Shown: positions 7,808 to 15,651 of the stretch, piece after piece
Numbering within the stretch: position 1 is the stretch's first letter
Layout of the letters: each line of letters opens with the position of its first letter
Assembly (NCBI GenBank): GCA_026415675.1
Contig: JAOAGQ010000058.1
Location: 1 to 64,000, forward strand
Length of the DNA: 64,000 nt
Direction: 5' to 3'
Source: Syntrophorhabdaceae bacterium
GTDB taxonomy: Bacteria > Desulfobacterota > Syntrophorhabdia > Syntrophorhabdales > Syntrophorhabdaceae
Notes under the pieces: generated by a model
Databases searched by the model: none
Told to the model about the DNA's origin: nothing
Seen by the model: the letters and a program-made list of their open reading frames with translations, nothing else
Made by a program: the position numbers and the translations under genes

Positions 7808-8158
7808 ATGGATACCGATGATAGGGATGAAAAAAGGGATGAATTGGCAGATCAATTTAAAAGATTGACCCATGAGGCCCTGGGAAAGGATGATACAGAT
7901 TCGTTTATCGAGGTCCTTTTACAGAGAAACGCTATTATAGAGCGGATAATGGAAGAAAACGTTGAGGTGGTACTGAAGGAGGAGGAGAGACTTCTCTTTA
8001 TTGAGATGGAAGATAAGATTTTGAAAAGACTCGAAGGGTTAAAAGAGGACGTTTTTGAAGAATTAACGAAAATCAGTGATAAAAGAAGGGCAATAAGGAC
8101 CTATTCCCCTAAATTCCCCTTTCCCTCGATGCCTGCATTTTTCGATAAGGAAGGCTGA
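7808..8158 (+). CDS. small coiled-coil protein, FliT-like in character
   Basis: A 116-residue, highly charged, helical protein (121 residues if the ATG at 7793 is used). Residues 30-90 are dense in Glu, Leu and Lys with heptad-like spacing, ending in DKRRAIRTYSP, a pattern that recalls FliT-type flagellar chaperones or other short coiled-coil proteins. No flagellar gene is nearby, so no function is assigned. Its last 58 bases overlap the convergent NrfD-type gene on the other strand, so the exact C-terminus of one of the two may differ. Ribosome-binding sites for both candidate starts are weak. Confidence 0.55.
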   Translation: MDTDDRDEKRDELADQFKRLTHEALGKDDTDSFIEVLLQRNAIIERIMEENVEVVLKEEERLLFIEMEDKILKRLEGLKEDVFEELTKISDKRRAIRTYSPKFPFPSMPAFFDKEG

Positions 8159-9381
8159 AGGGTTTTCTTTTCGTGCCTTGAATGGACAAAATCCCCCCGA
8201 ACAATCGGTATGGCCACCTTCATAAAAAGGGTGAAGATCAAAAGCCCAAGGGCCCATATACCTAAGGATATGGCAAATTCGGTAAGGTTAGGGATATACT
8301 CGTATATCTCTCCCAGGGGATCGGGGGTAAATCCCGGCAAAACAAAGCCTATACCTTTTTCAATCCAGATCCCAACGATTGTAAAAAGACAGGCGATATT
8401 GAGGGTGATAATCCTTCTACGGGTTGCGGGGAGCAAGAACATCAAAAATGCAGCCACATTCAGAAAAAAAGAGGACCATATCCAAGGCACAAGGGCCCTA
8501 TGATCCCCTATACCCTTATAAAGGTACGTGATCGGTGCGAGATGGATGGTATCAGAGTAGAACTCCTTGAAGATTTCGGCGCCCATGAGAAAGAGGTTGA
8601 GAAACATCGCGTATGCGATGAGTTCCGCTATCTTGAAGAGGGCTTCATCCTTAATCTTTATATTTGATATGGCCCTTATCGCCTGAAAGATGATGATGAT
8701 GATCGCAGGGCCTGAACAGAAGGCGCTTGCGAGGAATCGGGGGGCCAAAATAGAGGCATTCCAGAAGGGTCTTGCGGGAAGACCGTTATATAGGAAGGCC
8801 GTAACCGTGTGGATACCCACTGCCATCGGTATGGAAAAGAGGATGAGGGGTATAATAAACCTCTTGTTAGGCTCCTGCCTGTAATATGATTTTACAAGGA
8901 TATACACAGGGATAAAGATGTTCAAGAAGAGGTAGCCGTTTAGGACAAGTACATCCCAGGCGAGGAGGGACTGGGGAAAGGCGAGTTTGCCGATAAAAGG
9001 TATCAGATGCCAGAACCTTTCAGGTCTTCCGAGGTCCATAAAGACAAGCATCAATGCCATGATCATCGAAGATGCGGCGAAGAGTTCGCCCAAGACGACG
9101 ATCTCTTTTATGGGCTCAAAATGGTATATATAAGCCGGTATAACAAGAAGTACCGCTGCCGCTGCAACACCGACAAGATAAGTAAAATTGGCGATGTACA
9201 ACCCCCAGGAGACCTGATCCCTCATATTTGTCACTATAAGACCTTCGTTTACCTGATTGAAGTAAAATTTAAGACCAATTGAGAATACCGCAATCAGCAA
9301 AAAACACCAGATATAATAGGCCGGTCTACCTTTCAATACCAGCACCAGGGTCCTTTTGAAGAATCTCCACGCTTCCATCAT
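8101..9381 (-). CDS. NrfD/PsrC-type quinone-interacting membrane subunit
   Basis: Integral membrane protein that exchanges electrons with menaquinone on behalf of a periplasmic iron-sulfur partner. It has 426 residues and about nine to ten hydrophobic helices. Family-typical features are the early WGLYIANFTYLVG helix, the LGRPERFWHL loop near residue 120 and the later VHTVTAFLYNGLPARPFWN-type segment. It begins six bases after the ferredoxin gene ends, in the minus-strand order cytochrome-ferredoxin-NrfD, similar to DsrJOP, NrfCD and related modules. The charged C-terminal tail (HSRHEKK) overlaps the convergent small gene by 58 bases. Confidence 0.9.
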   Translation of the reverse strand: MMEAWRFFKRTLVLVLKGRPAYYIWCFLLIAVFSIGLKFYFNQVNEGLIVTNMRDQVSWGLYIANFTYLVGVAAAAVLLVIPAYIYHFEPIKEIVVLGELFAASSMIMALMLVFMDLGRPERFWHLIPFIGKLAFPQSLLAWDVLVLNGYLFLNIFIPVYILVKSYYRQEPNKRFIIPLILFSIPMAVGIHTVTAFLYNGLPARPFWNASILAPRFLASAFCSGPAIIIIIFQAIRAISNIKIKDEALFKIAELIAYAMFLNLFLMGAEIFKEFYSDTIHLAPITYLYKGIGDHRALVPWIWSSFFLNVAAFLMFLLPATRRRIITLNIACLFTIVGIWIEKGIGFVLPGFTPDPLGEIYEYIPNLTEFAISLGIWALGLLIFTLFMKVAIPIVRGDFVHSRHEKKTLQPSLSKNAGIEGKGNLGE

Positions 9382-9387
9382 ATCCCC

Positions 9388-10293
9388 TTAAAGTGAAAAG
9401 AAGTAGTAAAATTTCGGTTCCGTATTCAGATCCTCCTTTAGTCTGAAAACCCTTTTATTTTCAATAAGGTAACGTATTTCGCTTTCCTGGTCGAGGAGGT
9501 TCCCGAATTTCCTCGTTCCAGTAGGACAGGCCTCAACACAGGCAGGGTATCTCCCTGACCTCACCCTCTGGATGCAAAAAGTACATTTCTCAACGACATT
9601 CTTCATCCTCGGCCTGTTACCGAGATAATGGACCTCTCCGTTTATTTCTTCCTTCGGAATCTTAGGCTCGGCCCAGTTGAAGACCCTGCCCTTATAGGGA
9701 CATGCGGCCATACAGTATCTACAGCCGATACACCAGTTATAATCGACAACGACAAGACCATCCGGTTCCTTCCATGTGGCCTTAACAGGGCATACCTTTA
9801 CGCAGGGGGGATTTTCACAGTGCTGGCATTGAACGGGCATGTATATGAAACCTTCCTCGGGTACATGCTCGGGATTATAGTAGTGCTCCGAGTGCTCAAG
9901 GTTTATCAGGTTTCCCTTTTTCAGTCGGAGTACCCTGATCAGGTGTACCTGGGGATCATGGCGAGAGTTGTTGTTCTCTCTGACGCAGGCATACACACAT
10001 CTCCTGCAACCGATACACCTTGAAAGGTCAAGGCCGTATCCCCATAATGTCCCTTTTTTTGCTGCCTCTGTGCTTATATTGAATTTTACGCCATAATCCT
10101 TTCTATATCTTTCTTCAAGCCTCTTTACCACCCTCTTTTTTTCATCTTCCGTCATCTCAAGGTAGTGCCTCTGGAGAAACTCCTCGGTGGCCTCCTTATT
10201 GACACAGGATGAACCTAATAGGCCTGACCCTGCAAGGAGAGAAAAAGAAATCACCTTTACAACATCCCTTCTCGTATAGAGCTTATCTGCCAT
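9388..10293 (-). CDS. Tat-exported four-cluster ferredoxin (DsrO/NrfC/HybA-like)
   Basis: Periplasmic electron-transfer subunit between the tetrahaem cytochrome and the NrfD-type membrane protein. The 301 residues begin with a twin-arginine signal (TRRDVVKVISFSLLAG). Four cysteine sets are visible: 93/96/99/103, 156/159/164/168, 188/191/194/198 and 237/240/252/256, enough for four [4Fe-4S] clusters as in DsrO, NrfC and HybA. The ATG at 10293 has a good site (GAAGGAA) and overlaps the end of the cytochrome gene by 11 bases, indicating coupling. Cys30 at the end of the signal could be lipidated, but the lipobox (GSSC) is poor. Confidence 0.92.
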   Translation of the reverse strand: MADKLYTRRDVVKVISFSLLAGSGLLGSSCVNKEATEEFLQRHYLEMTEDEKKRVVKRLEERYRKDYGVKFNISTEAAKKGTLWGYGLDLSRCIGCRRCVYACVRENNNSRHDPQVHLIRVLRLKKGNLINLEHSEHYYNPEHVPEEGFIYMPVQCQHCENPPCVKVCPVKATWKEPDGLVVVDYNWCIGCRYCMAACPYKGRVFNWAEPKIPKEEINGEVHYLGNRPRMKNVVEKCTFCIQRVRSGRYPACVEACPTGTRKFGNLLDQESEIRYLIENKRVFRLKEDLNTEPKFYYFFSL

Positions 10294-10774
10294 GTTTTGT
10301 TTCCTTCGGTTTCATAGGGGGTGGCTCAGGTCTTAACGGTTTAAACTTTGGATTGTGGGGATCATGGCAGTGGACGCAGAGAAAATACATCTTTTTCCCC
10401 GAGAAATAGCCCGTCCTTTTCCCGTGTATCCCTGCCTTCCAGTCCCTGTAAGTCGTCCCGTGACATTGACCGCAGAGCATGTATGATTCAGTAAAATCTA
10501 TAAGTTCTCCGCTTACAAGTTTTAATTTATCCCTGTTTTGACCGTCGTGACAGTCGAGGCACCACCTGAAATTCTCCCCGTGGCGGAGTTTTATGCTCCT
10601 GTGTTCCTCTTTTAGTTCTCTCTTTTTTGGGTTCACCTCCATCCCTTCATGACAGCTACTGCATGGAAAAATCCCTTCTGTAAAGGGTGGTCGGGGAACA
10701 GGAAATTCCTCCTTCGTTTTCCCATACCCGTAAGCACACAGGAAAAGTAAGGAAAGAATAAAGGTCGTCCTCAT
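10283..10774 (-). CDS. periplasmic tetrahaem cytochrome c
   Basis: A small secreted multihaem cytochrome. Four CxxCH motifs are visible (CSSCH, CLDCH, CGQCH, CVHCH), followed by a Pro/Lys-rich tail. I start it at the ATG at 10774, because TAAGGA lies five bases upstream and this begins directly with the signal peptide (MRTTFILSLLFLCAYGYG); an in-frame ATG at 10807 sits at the predicted transcription start and lacks a ribosome-binding site. It is the first gene of the cytochrome-ferredoxin-NrfD module. DsrJ in the analogous Dsr module has three haems, so this is a relative in role rather than a DsrJ. Confidence 0.88.
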   Translation of the reverse strand: MRTTFILSLLFLCAYGYGKTKEEFPVPRPPFTEGIFPCSSCHEGMEVNPKKRELKEEHRSIKLRHGENFRWCLDCHDGQNRDKLKLVSGELIDFTESYMLCGQCHGTTYRDWKAGIHGKRTGYFSGKKMYFLCVHCHDPHNPKFKPLRPEPPPMKPKETKHGR

Positions 10775-10779
10775 TATAA

Positions 10780-10785
10780 TCCTTA
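10780..10785 (-). promoter_or_regulatory. ribosome-binding site fixing the tetrahaem cytochrome start
   Basis: TAAGGA on the minus strand, five bases before the ATG at 10774. It favours this start over the in-frame ATG at 10807. Confidence 0.65.
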
Positions 10786-10810
10786 CCGTTATGAATCTTC
10801 CCATCATTTT

Positions 10811-10840
10811 TTTATAATACTATTGTCATATAAATAGCAA
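10811..10840 (-). promoter_or_regulatory. candidate promoter of the cytochrome/ferredoxin/NrfD module
   Basis: On the minus strand TTGCTA (10840-10835), an 18-base spacer and TATAAA (10816-10811). It would start transcription near 10804 with a 30-base leader, letting the quinone module be expressed apart from the upstream haem gene and UPF0761 gene. Confidence 0.45.
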
Positions 10841-10870
10841 GCATAATAGTAAAGAAAAAATGTTTTGGGC

Positions 10871-12202
10871 TTATAAATCCATGATTCTCACATTGCCCGG
10901 GGAGGTATCGATGCTTCCCGATATCTCAAGGAGGGAAACCTTTAATTTTAGATAATCTTCGGAGGTTGAATCGGGTATATCGTTTCCTTTATCTTCATAT
11001 GAATCAAGGAAAGTCTTTATTCTTATCCCTTCTACGGGCTTTGCCGGCTGGAATAGGCTTCTATGCCCCTCACCCTCAACCACCTCACAGATAAGTCCTG
11101 TCTTTGTGAGTTCGTTGAGTATGGTCTTCACAAAAGAAACGGGTATCTGTAAATTTACGGCAATCTCTTTGACACCAATAGGCTTCTCTCCATTTATAAA
11201 ACGCACGATGAGGAGTCTTAACACCCTGAGCATTAGAAATCTCCTTTGATTGAAACCTATCCTCGAATAGTCGGGGTGAAAACCGAAAGTCTCATGATGC
11301 TCATAGGCATACGAGAGTTCAGAGCCAAAGATCAAAATCATCCAGCTTATCTGTAACCAGCCAAGAAAAAGGGGGAGTGCCGCAAAACTCCCGTATATGG
11401 CGCTGTAACTTGCCACCCCTATCTGAAACTTTATATATAACCATTGTATGATCTGGTATATCGTCCCTGCGGCGATACCAGCGAAAATCGCTGATCTTAA
11501 GGGTATCTTGGTGTTGGGCATCACCATGTAAAGACCTGTCATCAGTACCCATACGGCGAGGTAGGGAAGAAAATTGAGAAAAAAGATTATCGAAACGCTC
11601 AGCGCCTTAAATAAGACGATTTTCTCGATCATCATCTTTAGCTGACTCGATATCAACAGGGTTGCACTGCTTGCAAGGGCAAATAACACAGGGGCCAAGA
11701 CCATTACAGAGATATAATCTGTAAACTTTCGGATCAAAGTTCTTTCCTGTTTAACCTTCCATACCGTATTGAACGTCTCCTCCACCTTCCCCAATATGGA
11801 GATAACGGTCCAGAAAAGGAGAATCACCCCTATTCCGGCGATCACACCTCCTTTTGCCTGGATAAGAACTTTATTGGCAAACCCTATGATCTGATTCGTC
11901 ATCTCGGGCTGGAGGTGTACCTTTTCGGAAAGCTCATATATATACCCTTCAACGATCCTTTTTAGGCCAAACCCTTTTGCAATAGCAAAAAATACGGCAA
12001 GGAGGGGAACGATATTGAGAAGGGAGTAATAGGTTAATACCGTAGCCCTTGAGATACAGTTGTTCGCCCTGAACTCAAATATGGCGAGGAGAAAGATCCG
12101 CAAGGTTTTTATCAAAAGACCCCTGGGATAGGAAAGGTCTTTTGATGAGATCCTCCATATATCTTCTTCCAGGAATCTTTTCAGCCTTGAAATGTGATCC
12201 AT
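10871..12202 (-). CDS. UPF0761/YihY (BrkB)-family membrane protein with C-terminal winged helix
   Basis: Inner-membrane protein of the YihY/BrkB family, whose biochemical role is unsettled. It has 443 residues. About six hydrophobic helices lie between residues 35 and 290, including the family hallmark near residue 50 (RATVLTYYSLLNIVPLLAVF) and the central TIYQIIQWLYIKFQ helix. Residues roughly 320-410 form a soluble domain with a winged-helix look (GVKEIAVNLQIPVSFVKTIL), also found in the longer members. It lies 22 bases after the octahaem gene with no clear ribosome-binding site, so it probably shares that transcript. A functional link to haem proteins is not established. Confidence 0.88.
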   Translation of the reverse strand: MDHISRLKRFLEEDIWRISSKDLSYPRGLLIKTLRIFLLAIFEFRANNCISRATVLTYYSLLNIVPLLAVFFAIAKGFGLKRIVEGYIYELSEKVHLQPEMTNQIIGFANKVLIQAKGGVIAGIGVILLFWTVISILGKVEETFNTVWKVKQERTLIRKFTDYISVMVLAPVLFALASSATLLISSQLKMMIEKIVLFKALSVSIIFFLNFLPYLAVWVLMTGLYMVMPNTKIPLRSAIFAGIAAGTIYQIIQWLYIKFQIGVASYSAIYGSFAALPLFLGWLQISWMILIFGSELSYAYEHHETFGFHPDYSRIGFNQRRFLMLRVLRLLIVRFINGEKPIGVKEIAVNLQIPVSFVKTILNELTKTGLICEVVEGEGHRSLFQPAKPVEGIRIKTFLDSYEDKGNDIPDSTSEDYLKLKVSLLEISGSIDTSPGNVRIMDL

Positions 12203-12224
12203 ATGTATTTTTTATGGTTAAGAC

Positions 12225-13460
12225 TCAGTTATGCCTGTTCTGTTTTATCAACCTCTCCACATCCTCTTTTATCTTTTTCTCGGCCTCTTTCATCTTGGCC
12301 CATCCGTACCAGTGCATATAGTCGGGGTTTGAATGGAAAGCACCCTGGAATGCCCTCATCCTGTATTCAAGGAACATAAGGTAAAGCTCCTGTTCCGCAA
12401 CTGTCTTTGCCTCATAGAACTGCAATAGATCCGGTGCATACTTCCATCCATCCGGTTTCTTTATGATACCTCTATCGTAGAGCCTTTTTACTTCCCTTAT
12501 GGATTCGGCGAGAATCTTATCGACTTCCCTTATAATCTCCTCTGATGAGGCGTAGTTATCCTTTGCAAACCTCTTTGAATGACATTTTGCACAAACATTT
12601 ATTTTTGCCTCTTTCTCTTTCTCGAATTCTTCTTTGGTCAGACGTAGAATTTTTGCCTCCCTGAATGCGTCAAACCTTTCCGTTTTGTTACCCTTTTCAT
12701 CGAGGGCCCCTAAGGCCTGTAATATCGTTACCCTGTCCTTCAACCACTCTTTATCATCTTCCGGCAGTCTAACCGCAAAAAATCCCCATGCCGTCATCAC
12801 CCTGTGGCTTCCATTTCGCATATGACAGGTCTGACATGTTGGGGCCCTGTCCCCACCTTCGATCTCCCATATCGTCCCGTGTTTCGATGTCTGCCACATC
12901 TCCCACTGGGGATGGTCAAACCCCATATGGCACGTTCTGCACGCCCTCGGATCCTTTGCCTCTTTTACAGAAAATGCATGTCTTGTATGGCAGGAATTAC
13001 ATGCCCCGCTTCCGTATCGCTTTATATCCTTTAAATCCTTATCCCCAATCTTATGACACCCCGAACACCCTTTAAGCCCTCCTCCTGCCACCGCAACGGG
13101 CTGATGGGTAACCATGGGGAGCATCTTCATGGCATGCCAGCCAAGGGCATGCTTTCCATCCCTGAATTCCTTCAGTTTTTCCGAATGGCATCTACCACAG
13201 GTGTCGGGGGTAGGAAGGGATGCCTTCTCCACATCCTTCTCAGAGCTATGGGCAGACCCGTGACAACCGGAGCAGTCCATTATTTCGTTCATCGGACTCT
13301 CTGAGAACTGTTTAACGATGCCTGGCGTTACCTTCTCATGACAGGCTATACAGGGGGAACCCTTTTTTTCTGCCTTTAGATTAAAGGAGAACAAAATAAA
13401 TAAAGAAAGTACAAAAATTGTTGAGAAAAGTATAGCCTTTATTTTCTGAAAACCCCTCAT
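12225..13460 (-). CDS. octahaem cytochrome c of the hydroxylamine oxidoreductase (HAO) family
   Basis: Periplasmic multihaem enzyme. After a signal peptide (hydrophobic core about residues 10-27, cleavage near LKA) there are eight CxxCH motifs: CIACH, CSGCH, CGRCH, CSGCH, CNSCH, CRTCH, CQTCH and CAKCH. The eighth is followed by a long helical C-terminal domain, as in HAO. There is no CxxCK, so it is not NrfA. The 411-residue length is shorter than nitrifier HAO and fits the HAO-like proteins of anaerobes, several of which are thought to reduce nitrite or hydroxylamine to ammonium. Direction of catalysis depends on whether a haem-crosslinking tyrosine is present; residues in HSNPDYMHWYGW are the place to check by alignment. 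Start supported by GAGGGG four bases upstream. Confidence 0.85.
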   Translation of the reverse strand: MRGFQKIKAILFSTIFVLSLFILFSFNLKAEKKGSPCIACHEKVTPGIVKQFSESPMNEIMDCSGCHGSAHSSEKDVEKASLPTPDTCGRCHSEKLKEFRDGKHALGWHAMKMLPMVTHQPVAVAGGGLKGCSGCHKIGDKDLKDIKRYGSGACNSCHTRHAFSVKEAKDPRACRTCHMGFDHPQWEMWQTSKHGTIWEIEGGDRAPTCQTCHMRNGSHRVMTAWGFFAVRLPEDDKEWLKDRVTILQALGALDEKGNKTERFDAFREAKILRLTKEEFEKEKEAKINVCAKCHSKRFAKDNYASSEEIIREVDKILAESIREVKRLYDRGIIKKPDGWKYAPDLLQFYEAKTVAEQELYLMFLEYRMRAFQGAFHSNPDYMHWYGWAKMKEAEKKIKEDVERLIKQNRHN

Positions 13461-13481
13461 CTTACCCCTCCAGTAGACCCA

Positions 13482-13493
13482 CCCCTTAAGGGG
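13482..13493. repeat. 12-bp palindrome in the HAO leader
   Basis: CCCCTTAAGGGG is perfectly palindromic and lies about 20 bases upstream of the HAO start codon, within the predicted leader. No U-tract follows on either strand. It may be an operator or a leader hairpin near the ribosome-binding site. Confidence 0.35.
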
Positions 13494-13515
13494 AGGGAAA
13501 GTTTCTCACATAAAC

Positions 13516-13544
13516 ATAATATCATCGCGGAATGAGGTATGCAA
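13516..13544 (-). promoter_or_regulatory. candidate extended -10 promoter of the HAO gene
   Basis: On the minus strand TTGCAT (13544-13539), a 17-base spacer and TATTAT (13521-13516) directly preceded by TGA, making an extended -10. The -35 is weak (three of six). The predicted start is near 13509, about 50 bases before the ATG. Confidence 0.45.
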
Positions 13545-13605
13545 CAAAGATAAATCAAACTATACATCCAGCCTCCTGGATTGACCGGCACGCCCTAAAA
13601 ACTTC

Positions 13606-13634
13606 TTGACAACCAGCTGCAAACTTTTTACAAA
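13606..13634 (+). promoter_or_regulatory. candidate sigma-70 promoter of the AprA-like operon
   Basis: A perfect -35 (TTGACA, 13606-13611), a 17-base spacer and a partial -10 (TACAAA, 13629-13634). The predicted start near 13641 gives a short leader to the ATG at 13667. Confidence 0.45.
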
Positions 13635-13666
13635 TTTAAACGAGATTGAACGAAAAGGGGTGAACC

Positions 13667-15364
13667 ATGGGCAAAGGGATTGAACAGTTTGGAGAGGTTT
13701 TAAAGACCGATGTCCTTATCGTAGGAGGTGGTCTTGCAGGAAACAACGCTGCCATAGCAGCCTGTGAAGTAGGGGCAAAGGTACTGATAGCGGATAAGAG
13801 TTCAATTGAGAGGTGCGGCGCCATCGCCGGCGGGGTTGACCACTTTATGGCCTATCTGAATACGGATACATGGGATACAAGGGAGGCCTATCTTGAGTGG
13901 GCAGGAAGGATAGCGAGAGGGGCGGTAAATTTAAAGATCCAGAACGCCGTTTTCTGCAGGGAGCTGGAGGCGGCAATAGAGAGGATGGACAGGATTGGCT
14001 GCTCTTTAAGACAACCTTCCGGAGAGTTCTACAGGACAACATCCTTCGGGTTGCCCGGTCCTTATATGATCAACTTCAACGGGAAGAACTTGAAACCCCT
14101 TCTGGCAAAAGAGGCGAGAAGACTCGGGGCAATGACCCTTGAAAAGTGTTCGATCACAAACCTCCTTACAAACGGAAACGGTAAGGTGATCGGCGCGGTG
14201 GGATTCAATATAAGAAAGGGGAATTTTTACATCATCCTTGCGAAGACGACGATACTCGCAACGGGGAATACGAACAGGATTTTCCAGAATCCAACAGGTC
14301 TCCCCTTTAATACATGGCAGTGTCCTGCAAATACCGGTGCCGCCCAGACCATGGCCTTCGAGGTGGGGGCCCATCTTGCCAACATGGAGATAGTGAGAAT
14401 AACCGTTGTGCCGAGGGGTTTCAGTGCAGCAGGTCTTAACGCCCTAACCGGTATGGGTGGTAAAATCGTAAATGCCAAGGGTGAAGAATTTATGTTTAAA
14501 TACCATCCGATGGGAAACAAGGCACCGAGGTATAAACTCGTAGAAGGGGTAATGAGGGAGATAGAAGAGGGTAGAGGACCCGTCTACATAGACTGTCGCC
14601 ACCTATCGGAAGGGGATATGAAACACCTAAAAACCACCCTCGGTTACGATAAGGACACCCTCCCTGATTTTATAGAGCAGAAGGGGATAGACTTAAGAAA
14701 GGACCTCCTTGAGATTATGGCCTCCGAGGGTATGCAGGCAGGGCCATCCGAGATCTGTTCAAGCGGCATCATGATCGATGAGGAGACAAAATCGACTGTG
14801 GAAGGCCTTTTTGGGGCCGGGGACTGTACAGACCAGATGCGTTGTTCCCATGTCTGCACAACAGGGGGGTATCTCGCAGGCAAGATGGCAGCCAAATATG
14901 CCCTGACCTTCACCCAGGAGGAGCCGAGTGTAAACCAGGTGAAGGAGTTAAAGAGAAAGGTATATGCCCCGATGAGGGCATCGGGGAAGGTGTCACAGAA
15001 GTCATTTGAAGATACCATGAGAAGGATGCTCTGGGTTTACGCAGGGGCATCGAGAAACGAATATAGCCTAAATACCGCCCTTGAGAAACTCGACGGTCTT
15101 GAAAAATATTTTAATGAGATCAAGGCGGGTAACTACCACGAACTTATGCGTACCCACGAGACGAGGCAGATTTTGAGTGTTGCAAAGATGATGTGCCATG
15201 CATCCCTTGCCAGAAAAGAGACGAGGTTTGGTGTATTCCACAGGAGGACAGATTATCCCGAGACAAACCCCGAATTTGACGGCCAGATTGTGGTTGTGAA
15301 TACAGATCAGGGGATTAAGACATTTTTTAACAAGCTCGATTACTCAACCATACCTGAACCTTAA
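13667..15364 (+). CDS. AprA-like FAD-dependent oxidoreductase (fumarate reductase/APS reductase superfamily)
   Basis: FAD enzyme of the SdhA/FrdA/AprA superfamily, cytoplasmic, 565 residues. Seen: the N-terminal dinucleotide fold (DVLIVGGGLAGNNAA, residues about 15-29), an AprA-like GAIAGGVDHFMAYLN segment, and the C-terminal FAD contact (TVEGLFGAGDC) followed by a GGYLAGK helix. The fumarate reductase HPT motif is absent, and residues flanking the active site more resemble AprA, but genuine sulfate-reduction AprA is longer (about 620-660 residues) and its partners (sat, qmo) are not here. It is followed 22 bases later by a two-cluster ferredoxin and then by a TAXI-TRAP importer, so it most likely oxidises or reduces the imported organic acid. 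Substrate unknown. Confidence 0.82.
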   Translation: MGKGIEQFGEVLKTDVLIVGGGLAGNNAAIAACEVGAKVLIADKSSIERCGAIAGGVDHFMAYLNTDTWDTREAYLEWAGRIARGAVNLKIQNAVFCRELEAAIERMDRIGCSLRQPSGEFYRTTSFGLPGPYMINFNGKNLKPLLAKEARRLGAMTLEKCSITNLLTNGNGKVIGAVGFNIRKGNFYIILAKTTILATGNTNRIFQNPTGLPFNTWQCPANTGAAQTMAFEVGAHLANMEIVRITVVPRGFSAAGLNALTGMGGKIVNAKGEEFMFKYHPMGNKAPRYKLVEGVMREIEEGRGPVYIDCRHLSEGDMKHLKTTLGYDKDTLPDFIEQKGIDLRKDLLEIMASEGMQAGPSEICSSGIMIDEETKSTVEGLFGAGDCTDQMRCSHVCTTGGYLAGKMAAKYALTFTQEEPSVNQVKELKRKVYAPMRASGKVSQKSFEDTMRRMLWVYAGASRNEYSLNTALEKLDGLEKYFNEIKAGNYHELMRTHETRQILSVAKMMCHASLARKETRFGVFHRRTDYPETNPEFDGQIVVVNTDQGIKTFFNKLDYSTIPEP

Positions 15365-15386
15365 AAAGAAAGGAGGAGAACGGTCT

Positions 15387-15593
15387 ATGCCCCCGGTTAT
15401 TGATCTTGATAAATGTACGGGATGTGGGACCTGTGATGCCCATTGCCCCCTTGATGTTATCCATTATAACGAGAAGAAGAACATACCTGTTGTAAAGTAC
15501 CCCGATGAATGCTGGCACTGTGGCTCTTGCCGCCTTGACTGCCCGGTGGGGGCCATCACGATAAAATTCGGACCGGAGATGCTCTACGTGTAG
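15387..15593 (+). CDS. two-cluster ferredoxin, electron partner of the AprA-like protein
   Basis: A 68-residue soluble ferredoxin with CTGCGTCDAHCP and CWHCGSCRLDCP, the ligands for two [4Fe-4S] clusters. The first part resembles AprB, but the roughly 80-residue AprB tail that wraps AprA is missing. A strong AGGAGGAG site precedes the ATG. Position directly after the flavoprotein indicates an AprAB-like two-subunit enzyme. Confidence 0.9.
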   Translation: MPPVIDLDKCTGCGTCDAHCPLDVIHYNEKKNIPVVKYPDECWHCGSCRLDCPVGAITIKFGPEMLYV

Positions 15594-15651
15594 CAGATAA
15601 TCGCCGATGCGGCTTTATAAGTAAGTTTTTTCTAAAAAGGGGAGGTCTATT

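Noticed and set aside
7635-7868. A 77-codon plus-strand frame containing the hairpin at 7656-7693
   Set aside because: Its first third is the GC-rich hairpin and its end overlaps the better-supported coiled-coil gene in another frame; no ribosome-binding site.
12225-13460. Cytochrome c nitrite reductase NrfA
   Set aside because: Eight CxxCH motifs and no CxxCK active-site haem motif; organisation fits the HAO family better.
13667-15593. True dissimilatory APS reductase AprAB
   Set aside because: AprA-like protein is too short, the ferredoxin lacks the long AprB tail, and sat, qmo and dsr genes are absent. The importer and amidohydrolase context points to organic-acid metabolism.
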